From: Streptomyces sp. ALI-76-A
Lineage (GTDB): Bacteria; Actinomycetota; Actinomycetes; Streptomycetales; Streptomycetaceae
NCBI RefSeq assembly: GCF_030287445.1
Contig: NZ_JASVWB010000002.1
Coordinates: forward strand, 4,526,001-4,590,000
Direction: 5' to 3'
DNA length: 64,000 nt
Shown: piece after piece, positions 56,524-64,000 of the stretch
Layout: every line of letters begins with the position of its first letter
Position numbering within the stretch: position 1 is the first letter of the stretch
The notes under the pieces: model-generated
The model's input: the letters and a program-made list of their open reading frames with translations, nothing else
Databases searched by the model: none
What the model was told of the DNA's origin: nothing
Made by a program: the position numbers and the translations under genes

Positions 56524-57048
56524 ATGGCCTGCCGCGTCTGCTTCGTCTGCACCGGAAACATCTGCCGTTCCCCGATGGCCGAGTCGGTCTTCCGCGCCCA
56601 CGTTCAGGAGGCCGGGTTCGGCGGTCTGGTGGAGGTCGACAGTGCCGGCACGGACGGCTGGCACGAGGGGGACGGTGCCGATCCGCGCACCGTCACCGTC
56701 CTGCGGAACCACGGCTACGACAGCGCGCACACCGCGCGGCGGTTCCAGGCCTCATGGTTCTCCCGCCTCGACCTCGTCATCGCCCTCGACGCCAGCCACC
56801 TCAAGGCCCTGCGCCACCTCGCGCCGACCGCTCAGGACGCGGACAAGGTGCGGCTGTTGCGTTCCTACGCCCGCCCGTCGCCCTCGACACGTGCCGTGCC
56901 CGCCGATGCCGCAGGCGGTGACCTGGACGTCCCGGACCCGTACTACGGGGGCATCGACGGGTTCGAGGAGTGCCTTGAGATGGTGGAGGCGGCGAGCGAG
57001 GGACTGCTCGCAGCGGTACGCGAAAGCGTGAAGGGACAGGTGGCATGA
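56524..57048 (+). CDS. ptpA: Low-molecular-weight protein tyrosine phosphatase
   Basis: 174 residues. The catalytic P-loop is VCTGNICRSPMAE (Cys near residue 9, Arg 15) and the general acid Asp is in DVPDPYYGGIDGFEE. The S. coelicolor homologue PtpA dephosphorylates phosphotyrosine and affects antibiotic production. Its stop overlaps the next start by four bases. Confidence 0.95.
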   Translation: MACRVCFVCTGNICRSPMAESVFRAHVQEAGFGGLVEVDSAGTDGWHEGDGADPRTVTVLRNHGYDSAHTARRFQASWFSRLDLVIALDASHLKALRHLAPTAQDADKVRLLRSYARPSPSTRAVPADAAGGDLDVPDPYYGGIDGFEECLEMVEAASEGLLAAVRESVKGQVA

Positions 57049-58307
57049 GCGGGACGAGCGGGCGGGGCCTGCCCGATAATGGCGACGGCACGCAGGGGCA
57101 AGAACGGCCGGGTACCGGTGACGGCACGCGTGGGCAGGGGCTGCCCGGTGGCGGCGACGGCACTTACGGGCAGCGGCTGCCCGCCCACGGCGGTGACGGC
57201 ACGCGCACCGTGCGGGCCGGGCTGCCCGAGCCGGTCAAACACGAGCCGACGCTGCCCGGCCCGGTGTTCGCCGCGCACTTCCATCTGCCGGGCGAGGTGA
57301 CAGGTCCGTACGCCTACGGCCGCGACGACAACCCCACCTGGACCCTGCTGGAGCAGGCCATCGGCGAACTGGAGGCACCCGGGCAGGCCGGCGTCGAGAC
57401 ACTCGTCTTCGCCTCCGGCATGGCCGCCATCTCGTCGGTGCTCTTCTCACAGCTGCGTGCCGGGGACACCGTCGTCCTGCCCGACGACGGCTACCAGGCG
57501 CTGCCCCTGGTGCGCGCGCAGCTGGAGGCGTTCGGGATCGTGGTGCGCACCGCGCCGACCGGCGGCGACGCCCAGCTGGGCGTCCTCGACGGCGCGAAGC
57601 TGCTGTGGATCGAGAGCCCCTCGAACCCCGGGCTGGACGTGTGCGACATCCGGCGGCTCGTCGAGGCGGCACACGCGCGTGGTGCCCTGGTGGCGGTCGA
57701 CAACACCCTCGCGACGCCGCTCGGGCAGCGTCCGCTGGAACTCGGCGCCGACTTCTCCGTGGCCAGCGGCACCAAGCAGCTGACCGGACACGGCGACATC
57801 CTCCTCGGATACGTCACCGGCCGCGACGCCGGGGCCATGGCCGCCGTACGCCGATGGCGCAAGATCGTGGGGGCGATCGCGGGCCCCATGGAGGCCTGGC
57901 TCGCCCACCGGTCGATCGCCACGCTCCAGCTCCGGGTCGACCGGCAGGACGCGAGCGCCCTGGTGCTCGCCGAGGCCCTGCGCCAGCGGCCCGAGGTCAC
58001 CGGACTGCGCTATCCGGGGCTGCCCGACGACCCGTCGCACAAGGTCGCCTCGCGGCAGATGCGGCGCTACGGGTGCGTGGTCTCCTTCACGCTGCCCACG
58101 CGCGCGCGTGCCGACCGTTTTCTCGACGCGCTGCGGCTGGTGGACGACGCGACCAGCTTCGGCGGGGTGCGGTCCACTGCGGAGCGACGCGGCCGGTGGG
58201 GCGGGGACGCCGTGCCGGAGGGCTTCATCCGCTTCTCGGTCGGCGCCGAGGATCCCGAGGATCTGGTGGCGGACGTGCTGCGGGCCCTGGACGCGTCGGC
58301 CGGCTGA
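57045..58307 (+). CDS. Cystathionine gamma-lyase/synthase-type PLP enzyme
   Basis: 420 residues. Residues 1-55 are a Gly/Asp/Thr-rich repeat tail (GDGTxGQxLP units). The Cys/Met-metabolism PLP domain follows, with YGRDDNPTWTLLEQAIGELE, FASGMAAISSVLFSQL, the PLP Lys in SGTKQLTGHGD and DDATSFGGVRST at the end. It likely acts in transsulfuration. The repeat tail is not typical of the family. It is coupled to ptpA (ATGA overlap). A terminator follows. Confidence 0.88.
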   Translation: MSGTSGRGLPDNGDGTQGQERPGTGDGTRGQGLPGGGDGTYGQRLPAHGGDGTRTVRAGLPEPVKHEPTLPGPVFAAHFHLPGEVTGPYAYGRDDNPTWTLLEQAIGELEAPGQAGVETLVFASGMAAISSVLFSQLRAGDTVVLPDDGYQALPLVRAQLEAFGIVVRTAPTGGDAQLGVLDGAKLLWIESPSNPGLDVCDIRRLVEAAHARGALVAVDNTLATPLGQRPLELGADFSVASGTKQLTGHGDILLGYVTGRDAGAMAAVRRWRKIVGAIAGPMEAWLAHRSIATLQLRVDRQDASALVLAEALRQRPEVTGLRYPGLPDDPSHKVASRQMRRYGCVVSFTLPTRARADRFLDALRLVDDATSFGGVRSTAERRGRWGGDAVPEGFIRFSVGAEDPEDLVADVLRALDASAG

Positions 58308-58415
58308 GTGCTGCCCACCCGCACACGTGCGGGCGCGGTGTGTGCGGTGCGGGTGCGGCCATGCGGCACGCGCGTCCGCGTCGGACGGTATCCGGCCACG
58401 TACACGGACAACGGA

Positions 58416-58448
58416 CGGTCCGAGCCTCCCCCCTCGTGGCTCGGACCG
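58416..58448 (+). terminator. Terminator after the cystathionine-lyase gene
   Basis: CGGTCCGAGCC and its perfect complement at 58438-58448, with an 11-base C-rich loop. Confidence 0.75.
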
Positions 58449-58599
58449 CCCCCGGTTCCGTGCGCGAAGAACCGCGCGACCAAGGCTAGTTGACTCTGTG
58501 TCAGTGTCCAATCACAGTAACGACAGAAACCTATCGACATATTTATAGTTGGGCCCTGCTCGGGGTTGGGAGAAGGGCAGGGAACGGGAGGGCGTCACC

Positions 58600-59541
58600 G
58601 TGGATCTGGCCTTGTTGCGCACCTTTGTCACGGTGCACCGGGCCGGTTCCTTCACCCGCGCCGCCGTGCTCCTCGGCCTGTCCCAGCCGGCCGTCACCTC
58701 GCAGATCCGCACCCTGGAACGCCAGCTTGGCCGACCGCTGTTCCTACGGCAGGCCCGCGGGGTGACTCCCACGACCATCGGCGACGAGCTGGCCCACAAG
58801 GCGGCGCCGCATCTCGACGCCCTGGTGGAGATCGCCGAGATCGGACTCGACGACGACTCCGCCCTGCGCACCCTGCACCTCGTCGGGCCTCCCGAGTTCA
58901 CCGCCGAGCGCGCCTTGCCCGCGCTCACCGCCCTGACCGGCGAGGACGGCCAGGGTTTCGCGCTGCGCGCCTCCTTCGGGAACGCCGAGGAAGCCCTGGA
59001 CGGACTGGCCGCCGGACATCATGATCTAGCCATCAGTACGGCCCGTCCGCGCGGTCACCTGCTCACCGCGACCGCACTGTGCGACGAGGAGCACGTCCTG
59101 ATCGCCGCTCCGCGCTGGACCGAGCTGCTGGGGTCCGGGAAGCCCCGCCGCAAGGGAGCACGCGCTCTGGAGAGCGTCCTCGCGATCAAGGGGGCGCACG
59201 CGCTGGACAGCGTGCCCGTCGTCGAGGTGCACGAGTCCCTGCCCTTCGTCTCCCGCTACTGGGCCTCCGTCTTCGACGCGCGTCCGGCCGCACCGGGTAC
59301 CGTCATCGTCCCGGACCTCCGGGCGGTCCTCGCGTGCGCGGTGGCGGGCGCCGGGCTCGCGGTGCTGCCCCGGTATCTGTGCGCGACCGCACTGCGGCGC
59401 GGGGACGTCGTCGCACTGCATGATCCGGCGGTGCCACCCCTGCGGACGTACTTCCTCGCCGTCCGCACCGGAACGCTCGCCATGCCGCACATCGCACGGG
59501 CTCACGAGTGGCTGCTGGCGGCGGCCGACGGCTGGTGTTGA
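58600..59541 (+). CDS. LysR-family transcriptional regulator
   Basis: 313 residues. The N-terminal wHTH VDLALLRTFVTVHRAGSFTR with GLSQPAVTSQIRTLERQLGR and a type-2 substrate-binding domain. GGGAGG lies eight bases before the GTG. No divergent target gene is adjacent; downstream Nudix regulation is possible. Confidence 0.9.
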   Translation: MDLALLRTFVTVHRAGSFTRAAVLLGLSQPAVTSQIRTLERQLGRPLFLRQARGVTPTTIGDELAHKAAPHLDALVEIAEIGLDDDSALRTLHLVGPPEFTAERALPALTALTGEDGQGFALRASFGNAEEALDGLAAGHHDLAISTARPRGHLLTATALCDEEHVLIAAPRWTELLGSGKPRRKGARALESVLAIKGAHALDSVPVVEVHESLPFVSRYWASVFDARPAAPGTVIVPDLRAVLACAVAGAGLAVLPRYLCATALRRGDVVALHDPAVPPLRTYFLAVRTGTLAMPHIARAHEWLLAAADGWC

Positions 59542-59593
59542 GTCCCGATCCGGCTCGGTGACGCAGTGAGCCCGATCGGTGACGTTTCGCGAT

Positions 59594-59607
59594 GTTTCAC
59601 GTGGAAC
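59594..59607. promoter_or_regulatory. parS-like site
   Basis: GTTTCACGTGGAAC, one mismatch, 21 bp before the Nudix ATG. Confidence 0.78.
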
Positions 59608-59628
59608 CAGCCGGGCCACATTCCTCCC

Positions 59629-60111
59629 ATGACCGACCGACCCGTGGTCAAGCGCACCGCACGTGCCGTTCTGCTTGACGGTGACGACCTGATCTTGATC
59701 AAACGCACCAAGCCCGGCATGGATCCCTACTGGGTCACACCCGGTGGCGGGGTCGAGCCGGAGGACCCCACCGTCGTCCACGCCCTGCACCGGGAGGTGC
59801 ACGAGGAACTCGGCGCCAAGATCACTGACGTGGTGCCGTGCTTCGTCGACACCGTCGAACACATCGGGGACGACGGCGGCGCGACCGGCGTGAAGGTGCA
59901 GCACTTCTTCGTCTGTCACCTGGAGTCGATGGACCCCGCTCTGCGCCACGGCCCCGAGATGGACCAACCGATCGGCGACTACGAGATCGTGCGGGTGCCC
60001 TTCACCCGGGTGGGCATCGCCTCCGTCCATCTCGTACCGCTGTCCCTGCGGCACTATCTGGACGGCAACATCGAGGGCGTACGGGCCATGCACGCGCCTG
60101 ATCTGGGCTGA
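59629..60111 (+). CDS. Nudix hydrolase
   Basis: 160 residues. Nudix box GGGVEPEDPTVVHALHREVH then EELG, two residues longer than the standard spacing before REVHEELG. It cleaves a nucleoside diphosphate linked to another moiety; substrate unknown. There is no clear ribosome site; the parS-like element is just upstream. Confidence 0.88.
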   Translation: MTDRPVVKRTARAVLLDGDDLILIKRTKPGMDPYWVTPGGGVEPEDPTVVHALHREVHEELGAKITDVVPCFVDTVEHIGDDGGATGVKVQHFFVCHLESMDPALRHGPEMDQPIGDYEIVRVPFTRVGIASVHLVPLSLRHYLDGNIEGVRAMHAPDLG

Positions 60112-60156
60112 CGGCCGCCGCCTTGCCCGGCTCGGAGGGACGGCCGCCGTCCGAGC

Positions 60157-61863
60157 TCACTGAGCGGCCGTGACGAGTTCCTCCACCGAGTCGTGGCGTA
60201 TGCGCTCGGACGGGATGCCGCTGTCCCTGAGCGCGTGCACGCCGCTGCGGATCATGCCGGGCGGACCCGACAGATAGGCGTCGAACTCGTTCCACGGGCC
60301 GTACTCACGTATGGCGTCGGGAAGCTGGAGACGCGCCTGCTGGTCGACGACCGCGCGGACCGAGAGCCACGGGTGGGACTGCTGGAGCCGGAGCATCGTG
60401 TCGATGTCGTAGAGATCGTGGTCGGTGCGGGCGCCGTAGAACACCTCCATCGGCCGTCGCTCCCCGTGCTCGGCGACGTCCTCGACCAACGCCTTGATGG
60501 GCGCGATGCCGGTGCCGCCTCCCAGGCAGAGCAGTCCCCTGTCGGAGGTATGGTCCACGGTCATCGACCCGGTCGGCGGACCGAGTCGGATGATGTCCCC
60601 GGGGCGCGCGCGGTGCACCAGCGCGTTGGACACCCACCCCGCGGGCACGGCCTTCACGTGGAACGACAGCAGGCCGTCGGAACGCGGCGCGGAGGCGAAG
60701 GAGTAGTGCCGCCAGATCCGCGGCCACCAGGGCGTCTCCAGGCTCGTGTACTGCCCGGCGAGGAAGGGATACGGCTGATCCGGGCGGACGGTGACGACCG
60801 CGACGTCCGGCGTTCTCAGGTCGTGCGTGACGACCTCCGCGTACCACCAGGCCGGGGCGCGCAGTTCGTCCGCGGCCGCGGCGTCGATCATGACCTGCGA
60901 GATCGTCGTGTACGCCCGGACCCAGGCGGCCTCCGTCTCCGCGTTCCACTCCGGGTCGTACTTGCTCAGGGCGCCGATGAGGCATTCGCCCACGGCCGGA
61001 TAGTGCTCTGCCCGCGTCCCGTACTTGCGGTGGCCGCGGCCGAGGTTCCGGAGGTAGTCGACGAGAACCGCGGTGTTGTCGATGTGCTCGGCCGCGGTGA
61101 GCAGGGCCCTGAGCAGCCGGTCCCGCTGGGTGTCCATCGCCGCTGGGAACAGGGACCGCAGATGGGGGTGGCGTACGAAGAGCAGGGCGTAGAAGTACGA
61201 GGTGACCTTGTCGGCGACGGGGCCGACGTCGGCCATGGTCCGGCGGATGAGCACGGCGTCCGGCGAGGCGTCCCGGGGTGGCGGAGCGGACCGCTGGTCG
61301 GGGATCCGCCGGCCGCCCGGCGGGACTTCGGTGGGCCCGATCGTGAACGGCGCTGCACGGGGCGCCGCTGCCGCCGACGTTGCGCTCGGAGCGGGCGGGG
61401 AGGCGGGAGCGGAGGCGGAGGATGCCATCGGGGACGCGTGCGGCACGTCGGTCGGCGCCGGGCCAGCCGGTACCGGGGCCGGTTCGTCGGCTGCCGTGGG
61501 CCGGAGTATGTCGTCCGAGGGCTGCGGCGTGCCGTCCGTAGCGCGGCGCGCCATGTCGTCCGGCGCCGGGCCCGGCCGCGGCACTTCTCCGGTCGTCGAA
61601 GCGGGCGGATCTGCGTGGCCGGCCGTCGAGGTGGGCAGCGGGGCGTCGTCGGTCGTGACGGGCGGTGTGGACTCCTCCGTACGAAGGGTCGAGCCGGTGC
61701 CCGTCGCTGTCCTGCCCACCGGGCGCAGTGCGGCCAGACGGCTTCCCTCGCTCGCTGCCTGCTGTTCGCCACCGGTCGGCGTCGGCTGCTTGTGCGGCGT
61801 GAACCAGCGGCCCCCGCCGCCGGACGTGCCGTTGTCGGCCGGCGTGGTGGTCGGAGCGTCCAT
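60157..61863 (-). CDS. Flavohaemoprotein-like globin with FAD/NAD reductase
   Basis: 568 residues. Residues 1-195 are Pro/Thr/Ala-rich and disordered. A globin domain (about 205-340) has TSYFYALLFVRHPHLRSLFP and the proximal region LGRGHRKYGTRAEHY. A ferredoxin reductase-like half has RHYSFASAPRSD (FAD) and GGGTGIAPIKAL (NAD). Homologues detoxify NO. The long N-terminus is not in classical Hmp. GAGGCGAGG precedes the ATG at 61863; an ATG 21 bp upstream has a poorer site. Confidence 0.85.
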   Translation of the reverse strand: MDAPTTTPADNGTSGGGGRWFTPHKQPTPTGGEQQAASEGSRLAALRPVGRTATGTGSTLRTEESTPPVTTDDAPLPTSTAGHADPPASTTGEVPRPGPAPDDMARRATDGTPQPSDDILRPTAADEPAPVPAGPAPTDVPHASPMASSASAPASPPAPSATSAAAAPRAAPFTIGPTEVPPGGRRIPDQRSAPPPRDASPDAVLIRRTMADVGPVADKVTSYFYALLFVRHPHLRSLFPAAMDTQRDRLLRALLTAAEHIDNTAVLVDYLRNLGRGHRKYGTRAEHYPAVGECLIGALSKYDPEWNAETEAAWVRAYTTISQVMIDAAAADELRAPAWWYAEVVTHDLRTPDVAVVTVRPDQPYPFLAGQYTSLETPWWPRIWRHYSFASAPRSDGLLSFHVKAVPAGWVSNALVHRARPGDIIRLGPPTGSMTVDHTSDRGLLCLGGGTGIAPIKALVEDVAEHGERRPMEVFYGARTDHDLYDIDTMLRLQQSHPWLSVRAVVDQQARLQLPDAIREYGPWNEFDAYLSGPPGMIRSGVHALRDSGIPSERIRHDSVEELVTAAQ

Positions 61864-62563
61864 GGTGTGCCTCGCCTCGAACATCTCTCAGTCGGTCTGC
61901 GCACTTCCTCGGTCGGAAGATGCCTTCTTTCCCCCGCAGACGGCTTGCCTTCCCCAATGCGCTGCCGCAGCCAATGCGGCCACATTCAACCTGTGTTCCG
62001 GATCCGTACGGACAAGTAAGGCGAGAGTGTGACATTGGCCGCAGCACTCTCCCCGCAGCGTCCCACCCGCCAGGGATGCCCAGTCGCATAACCGGAAATG
62101 CGGGTCTTCGATCTCTCCGTCCCTTTAGGCTGCATTGCCTTGCTCCGGGCCCGGACAGGATGCACAGGATGCGCACCTCGCCCCGACGCGAACCGGAGTC
62201 GACCATACCGGCCGCCGGTCTGCGCACAACTCCCCCCTCCCGCAAGGGGAATGGTGGCGGGGCGAACCGCGAATCCCCTCAATTCCCGGGCGTGCCACAC
62301 CAATTCATGGATTTCTCACAGATTTCTCCCGGTGCAGGAGGGGTCGACAGCCCGGACAGGCAGCGGTCCGCATTGACCGTGACGGAGATCGGCACTGCAC
62401 CGAGCAGGCCAGCTACTCGACGGGTTCCGTTCGGCGGTGTTTCACGTGAAACACCCAGCATCGGGTCGCGACCTGTGGAGTTGGCCATGGCATGGCCAAA
62501 AGGTCGCACCCGGCCACGGAAAGAGGTGGACGGCGAGGCCACCTGTCGGACAGCCTGACCTGC
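61864..62563. other. 700-bp divergent intergenic region with parS
   Basis: No supported gene. Open frames (such as one from 61920) are GC-bias artefacts. It contains a perfect parS at 62439-62452 and must hold promoters for the globin and acetyltransferase genes. Confidence 0.6.
62439..62452. promoter_or_regulatory. parS site (perfect)
   Basis: GTTTCACGTGAAAC within GTGTTTCACGTGAAACAC, 112 bp before the acetyltransferase gene. Confidence 0.92.
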
Positions 62564-63430
62564 GTGCCCACTCCTTCCCCCATCCCTGGTCCCATCCGCC
62601 CGCTGACGCTCCGCGATCACGCCGCCTGCGCCGACTTGTCCGAGGACCGGGGGTGGCCACGCGAGGAGCACAAGTGGGGCTTCCTCCTCACCGCAGGGAA
62701 GGGCTACGGCATCGACGATCCCGACGGCGGACTCGTCGCCGCCTGTGTCGTCACCGAGTACGGACCGCAGCACCGCCCCGACCTCGGGGCCATCGGCATG
62801 GTCCTGGTCGCCGAGCGGCATGCCGGCCAGGGCGTGGGACGCCAGTTCATGCGTCACATCGTCTCGACGATGGGCACCACGCCCCTGACCCTGCACGCCA
62901 CGCCGAACGGCCGCCCGCTCTACGAGCAACTCGGCTTCAAGGTGACCGGCCGTGCCGAGATGCTGTGCGGGCGCTTCACACCGGAGCGAACGAAGCCCGG
63001 GATCGCCACACGTCCGGCCACCGCCGAGGACCTCACCGCTCTCCTGCGGCTCGACGGGGAGGTGTTCGGCGCCGACCGCACGCACATCATCACCCGGCTG
63101 CCCGCCTTCGCCGACCAGTTGCGCGTCGCCGAGGAGAAGGGCCGGATCATCGGGTACGCGGCCGCGTGGCCCAACATGCAGACCCACGTCGTGGGCCCGC
63201 TGATCGCCCGCGACACCCGGACCGCGAAGGCCCTGCTCGCTTCCCTTGCCGCCCACACCGACCGCCCACTGCGCACCGACATCGACGTACGGCACGAAGA
63301 GCTGCTGGCGTGGGCGAAGGAGCGGGGTCTGGCATCCGTGGCCTTCAACACCGTCATGACGTACGGCATCACGGAACTGCCCGGTGACTGGAGGCGTAGG
63401 TTCGCACCGCTGACGGTGGCTGCGGGCTGA
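62564..63430 (+). CDS. Tandem GNAT-type acetyltransferase
   Basis: 288 residues from GTG. The N-terminal GNAT core (about 10-135) has IGMVLVAERHAGQGVGRQFM (motif A, Q/RxxGxG/A) and NGRPLYEQLGFKVTGRAEML. The C-terminal half (about 148-285) is a second, degenerate GNAT-like domain (TRPATAEDLTALLRLDGEVF). Acts with acetyl-CoA on an unknown acceptor. An ATG further upstream adds a non-conserved leader. Confidence 0.85.
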   Translation: MPTPSPIPGPIRPLTLRDHAACADLSEDRGWPREEHKWGFLLTAGKGYGIDDPDGGLVAACVVTEYGPQHRPDLGAIGMVLVAERHAGQGVGRQFMRHIVSTMGTTPLTLHATPNGRPLYEQLGFKVTGRAEMLCGRFTPERTKPGIATRPATAEDLTALLRLDGEVFGADRTHIITRLPAFADQLRVAEEKGRIIGYAAAWPNMQTHVVGPLIARDTRTAKALLASLAAHTDRPLRTDIDVRHEELLAWAKERGLASVAFNTVMTYGITELPGDWRRRFAPLTVAAG

Positions 63431-63585
63431 GACGCTCCGCCACGACGGCATCGGCCCCCTGGAGATTCCGAGGGGCCGACGGACCGACAGGCCCCAGGAG
63501 GCTCCGAGCGCCGACAGGTCCGGCTTCCCGTACGGCTCGGGCCCTGCGGCCGGTACGGCGGGCGCCGTGGTGGTCCAGTGGTGCC

Positions 63586-64000
63586 TCAGCAGTGGACGGC
63601 TGCCGGCTGATCCGTGGGCACAGCCTCCGCGACCAGCGTGCCGGGCTTGCTGTCGCGGCGCTCCAGAGCGGCCGAGAGGAAGGCGAGGAGCAGGGCGGCC
63701 GCGGCGAGGGCGGCACCGACCCAGTTGGGGGCGGTATAGCCGAAGCCGGCCGAGATGACGAGCCCGCCGAGCCAGGCGGACAGTGCGTTGCCGAGGTTGA
63801 AGGCGCCGATGTTCACCGCCGAGGCCAGAGTCGGGGCACCGTGCGCCTGGTCGAGGACCCGCTTCTGCAGAGGCGGGACGGTGGCGAAGCCCAGGGCACC
63901 GATCAGGACGATCGTGAGGGCTGCCAGAGCCTTGTGGTGGGCGGTGAGCGTGAAGAGCGCGAGCACGACGGCGAGGGCGCCCAGGGACACGTAGAGCATG
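63586..64000 (-). CDS. MFS transporter, C-terminal part
   Basis: The last 138 residues are visible; the gene enters from the right edge. Four hydrophobic helices are present, with the family ATVPPLQKRVLDQAHGAPTLASA and NIGAFNLGNALSAWLGGLVI segments of DHA1-type (chloramphenicol/sugar efflux) transporters. The soluble end carries PAAVHC. Substrate unknown. Confidence 0.85.
   Translation of the reverse strand, partial: MLYVSLGALAVVLALFTLTAHHKALAALTIVLIGALGFATVPPLQKRVLDQAHGAPTLASAVNIGAFNLGNALSAWLGGLVISAGFGYTAPNWVGAALAAAALLLAFLSAALERRDSKPGTLVAEAVPTDQPAAVHC

Noticed and set aside
61920..62558. 212-codon plus-strand frame before the acetyltransferase
   Set aside because: Overlaps a parS site, has no domain-like segments, and overlaps the intergenic promoter region.

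Overview
The window is high-GC actinobacterial DNA. Codon use, frequent GTG/TTG starts, SsgA/SsgR, a KptA-type phosphotransferase, a fused CydCD and a single TTA codon in a regulator all point to a Streptomyces chromosome. Gene order matches what I recall of the conserved core near oriC in Streptomyces coelicolor/lividans (htrA-like, pepP-like, sco/ECuC/dtpA copper block, pheA, serS, cydAB-cydCD, hisC2, thiC, ssgA/ssgR, ptpA). Several ParB parS-type palindromes (GTTTCACGTGAAAC), denser to the right, fit a position on one flank of the origin. The origin is probably beyond the right edge.

Left part (1-12 kb): an Ltp2/ChsH1/ChsH2-like thiolase/MaoC/MaoC-DUF35 operon; a gene-poor low-complexity stretch; a Prim-Pol protein behind a possible LexA box; a DinB-like protein; tRNA-Ser(TGA); a membrane-anchored HtrA-type PDZ protease; a glycerophosphodiesterase; an RsbW-like ATPase; a SEC-C protein; a candidate 6C-like small RNA; and a second Prim-Pol-like protein. 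Middle-left (12-24 kb): a GAF-PP2C phosphatase, Xaa-Pro aminopeptidase, another RsbW-like protein, and the copper/redox block of membrane protein, YcnI, Sco, PCuAC-type chaperone, CopC-CopD fusion and Tat-exported Dyp peroxidase, then pheA.

Middle (24-46 kb): serS with a HAD phosphatase; an unusual 100-nt tRNA-like gene; a four-gene ABC exporter operon; an alpha/beta hydrolase-SDR fusion; kptA; an F420-type LLM oxidoreductase; a second HAD phosphatase; an M23 peptidase; cytochrome bd (cydA-cydB-cydCD) behind a good Rex operator; hisC2; and a LacI regulator carrying the TTA codon.

Right part (46-64 kb): a metallophosphoesterase; a membrane protein; thiC with a TPP riboswitch whose variable arm contains a parS-like palindrome; a YibE/F membrane protein with a long Gly/His-rich tail; ssgR-ssgA (sporulation septum control); small membrane and cupin genes; ptpA with a cystathionine lyase; LysR; Nudix; a flavohaemoprotein with a long disordered N-terminus; a double-GNAT protein; and the end of an MFS transporter.

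Most genes are ordinary streptomycete core genes. The signals that the gene calls do not explain are the aberrant tRNA-like gene, the scattered DnaA-box clusters, parS sites inside other functional elements, and several short-period tandem repeats.
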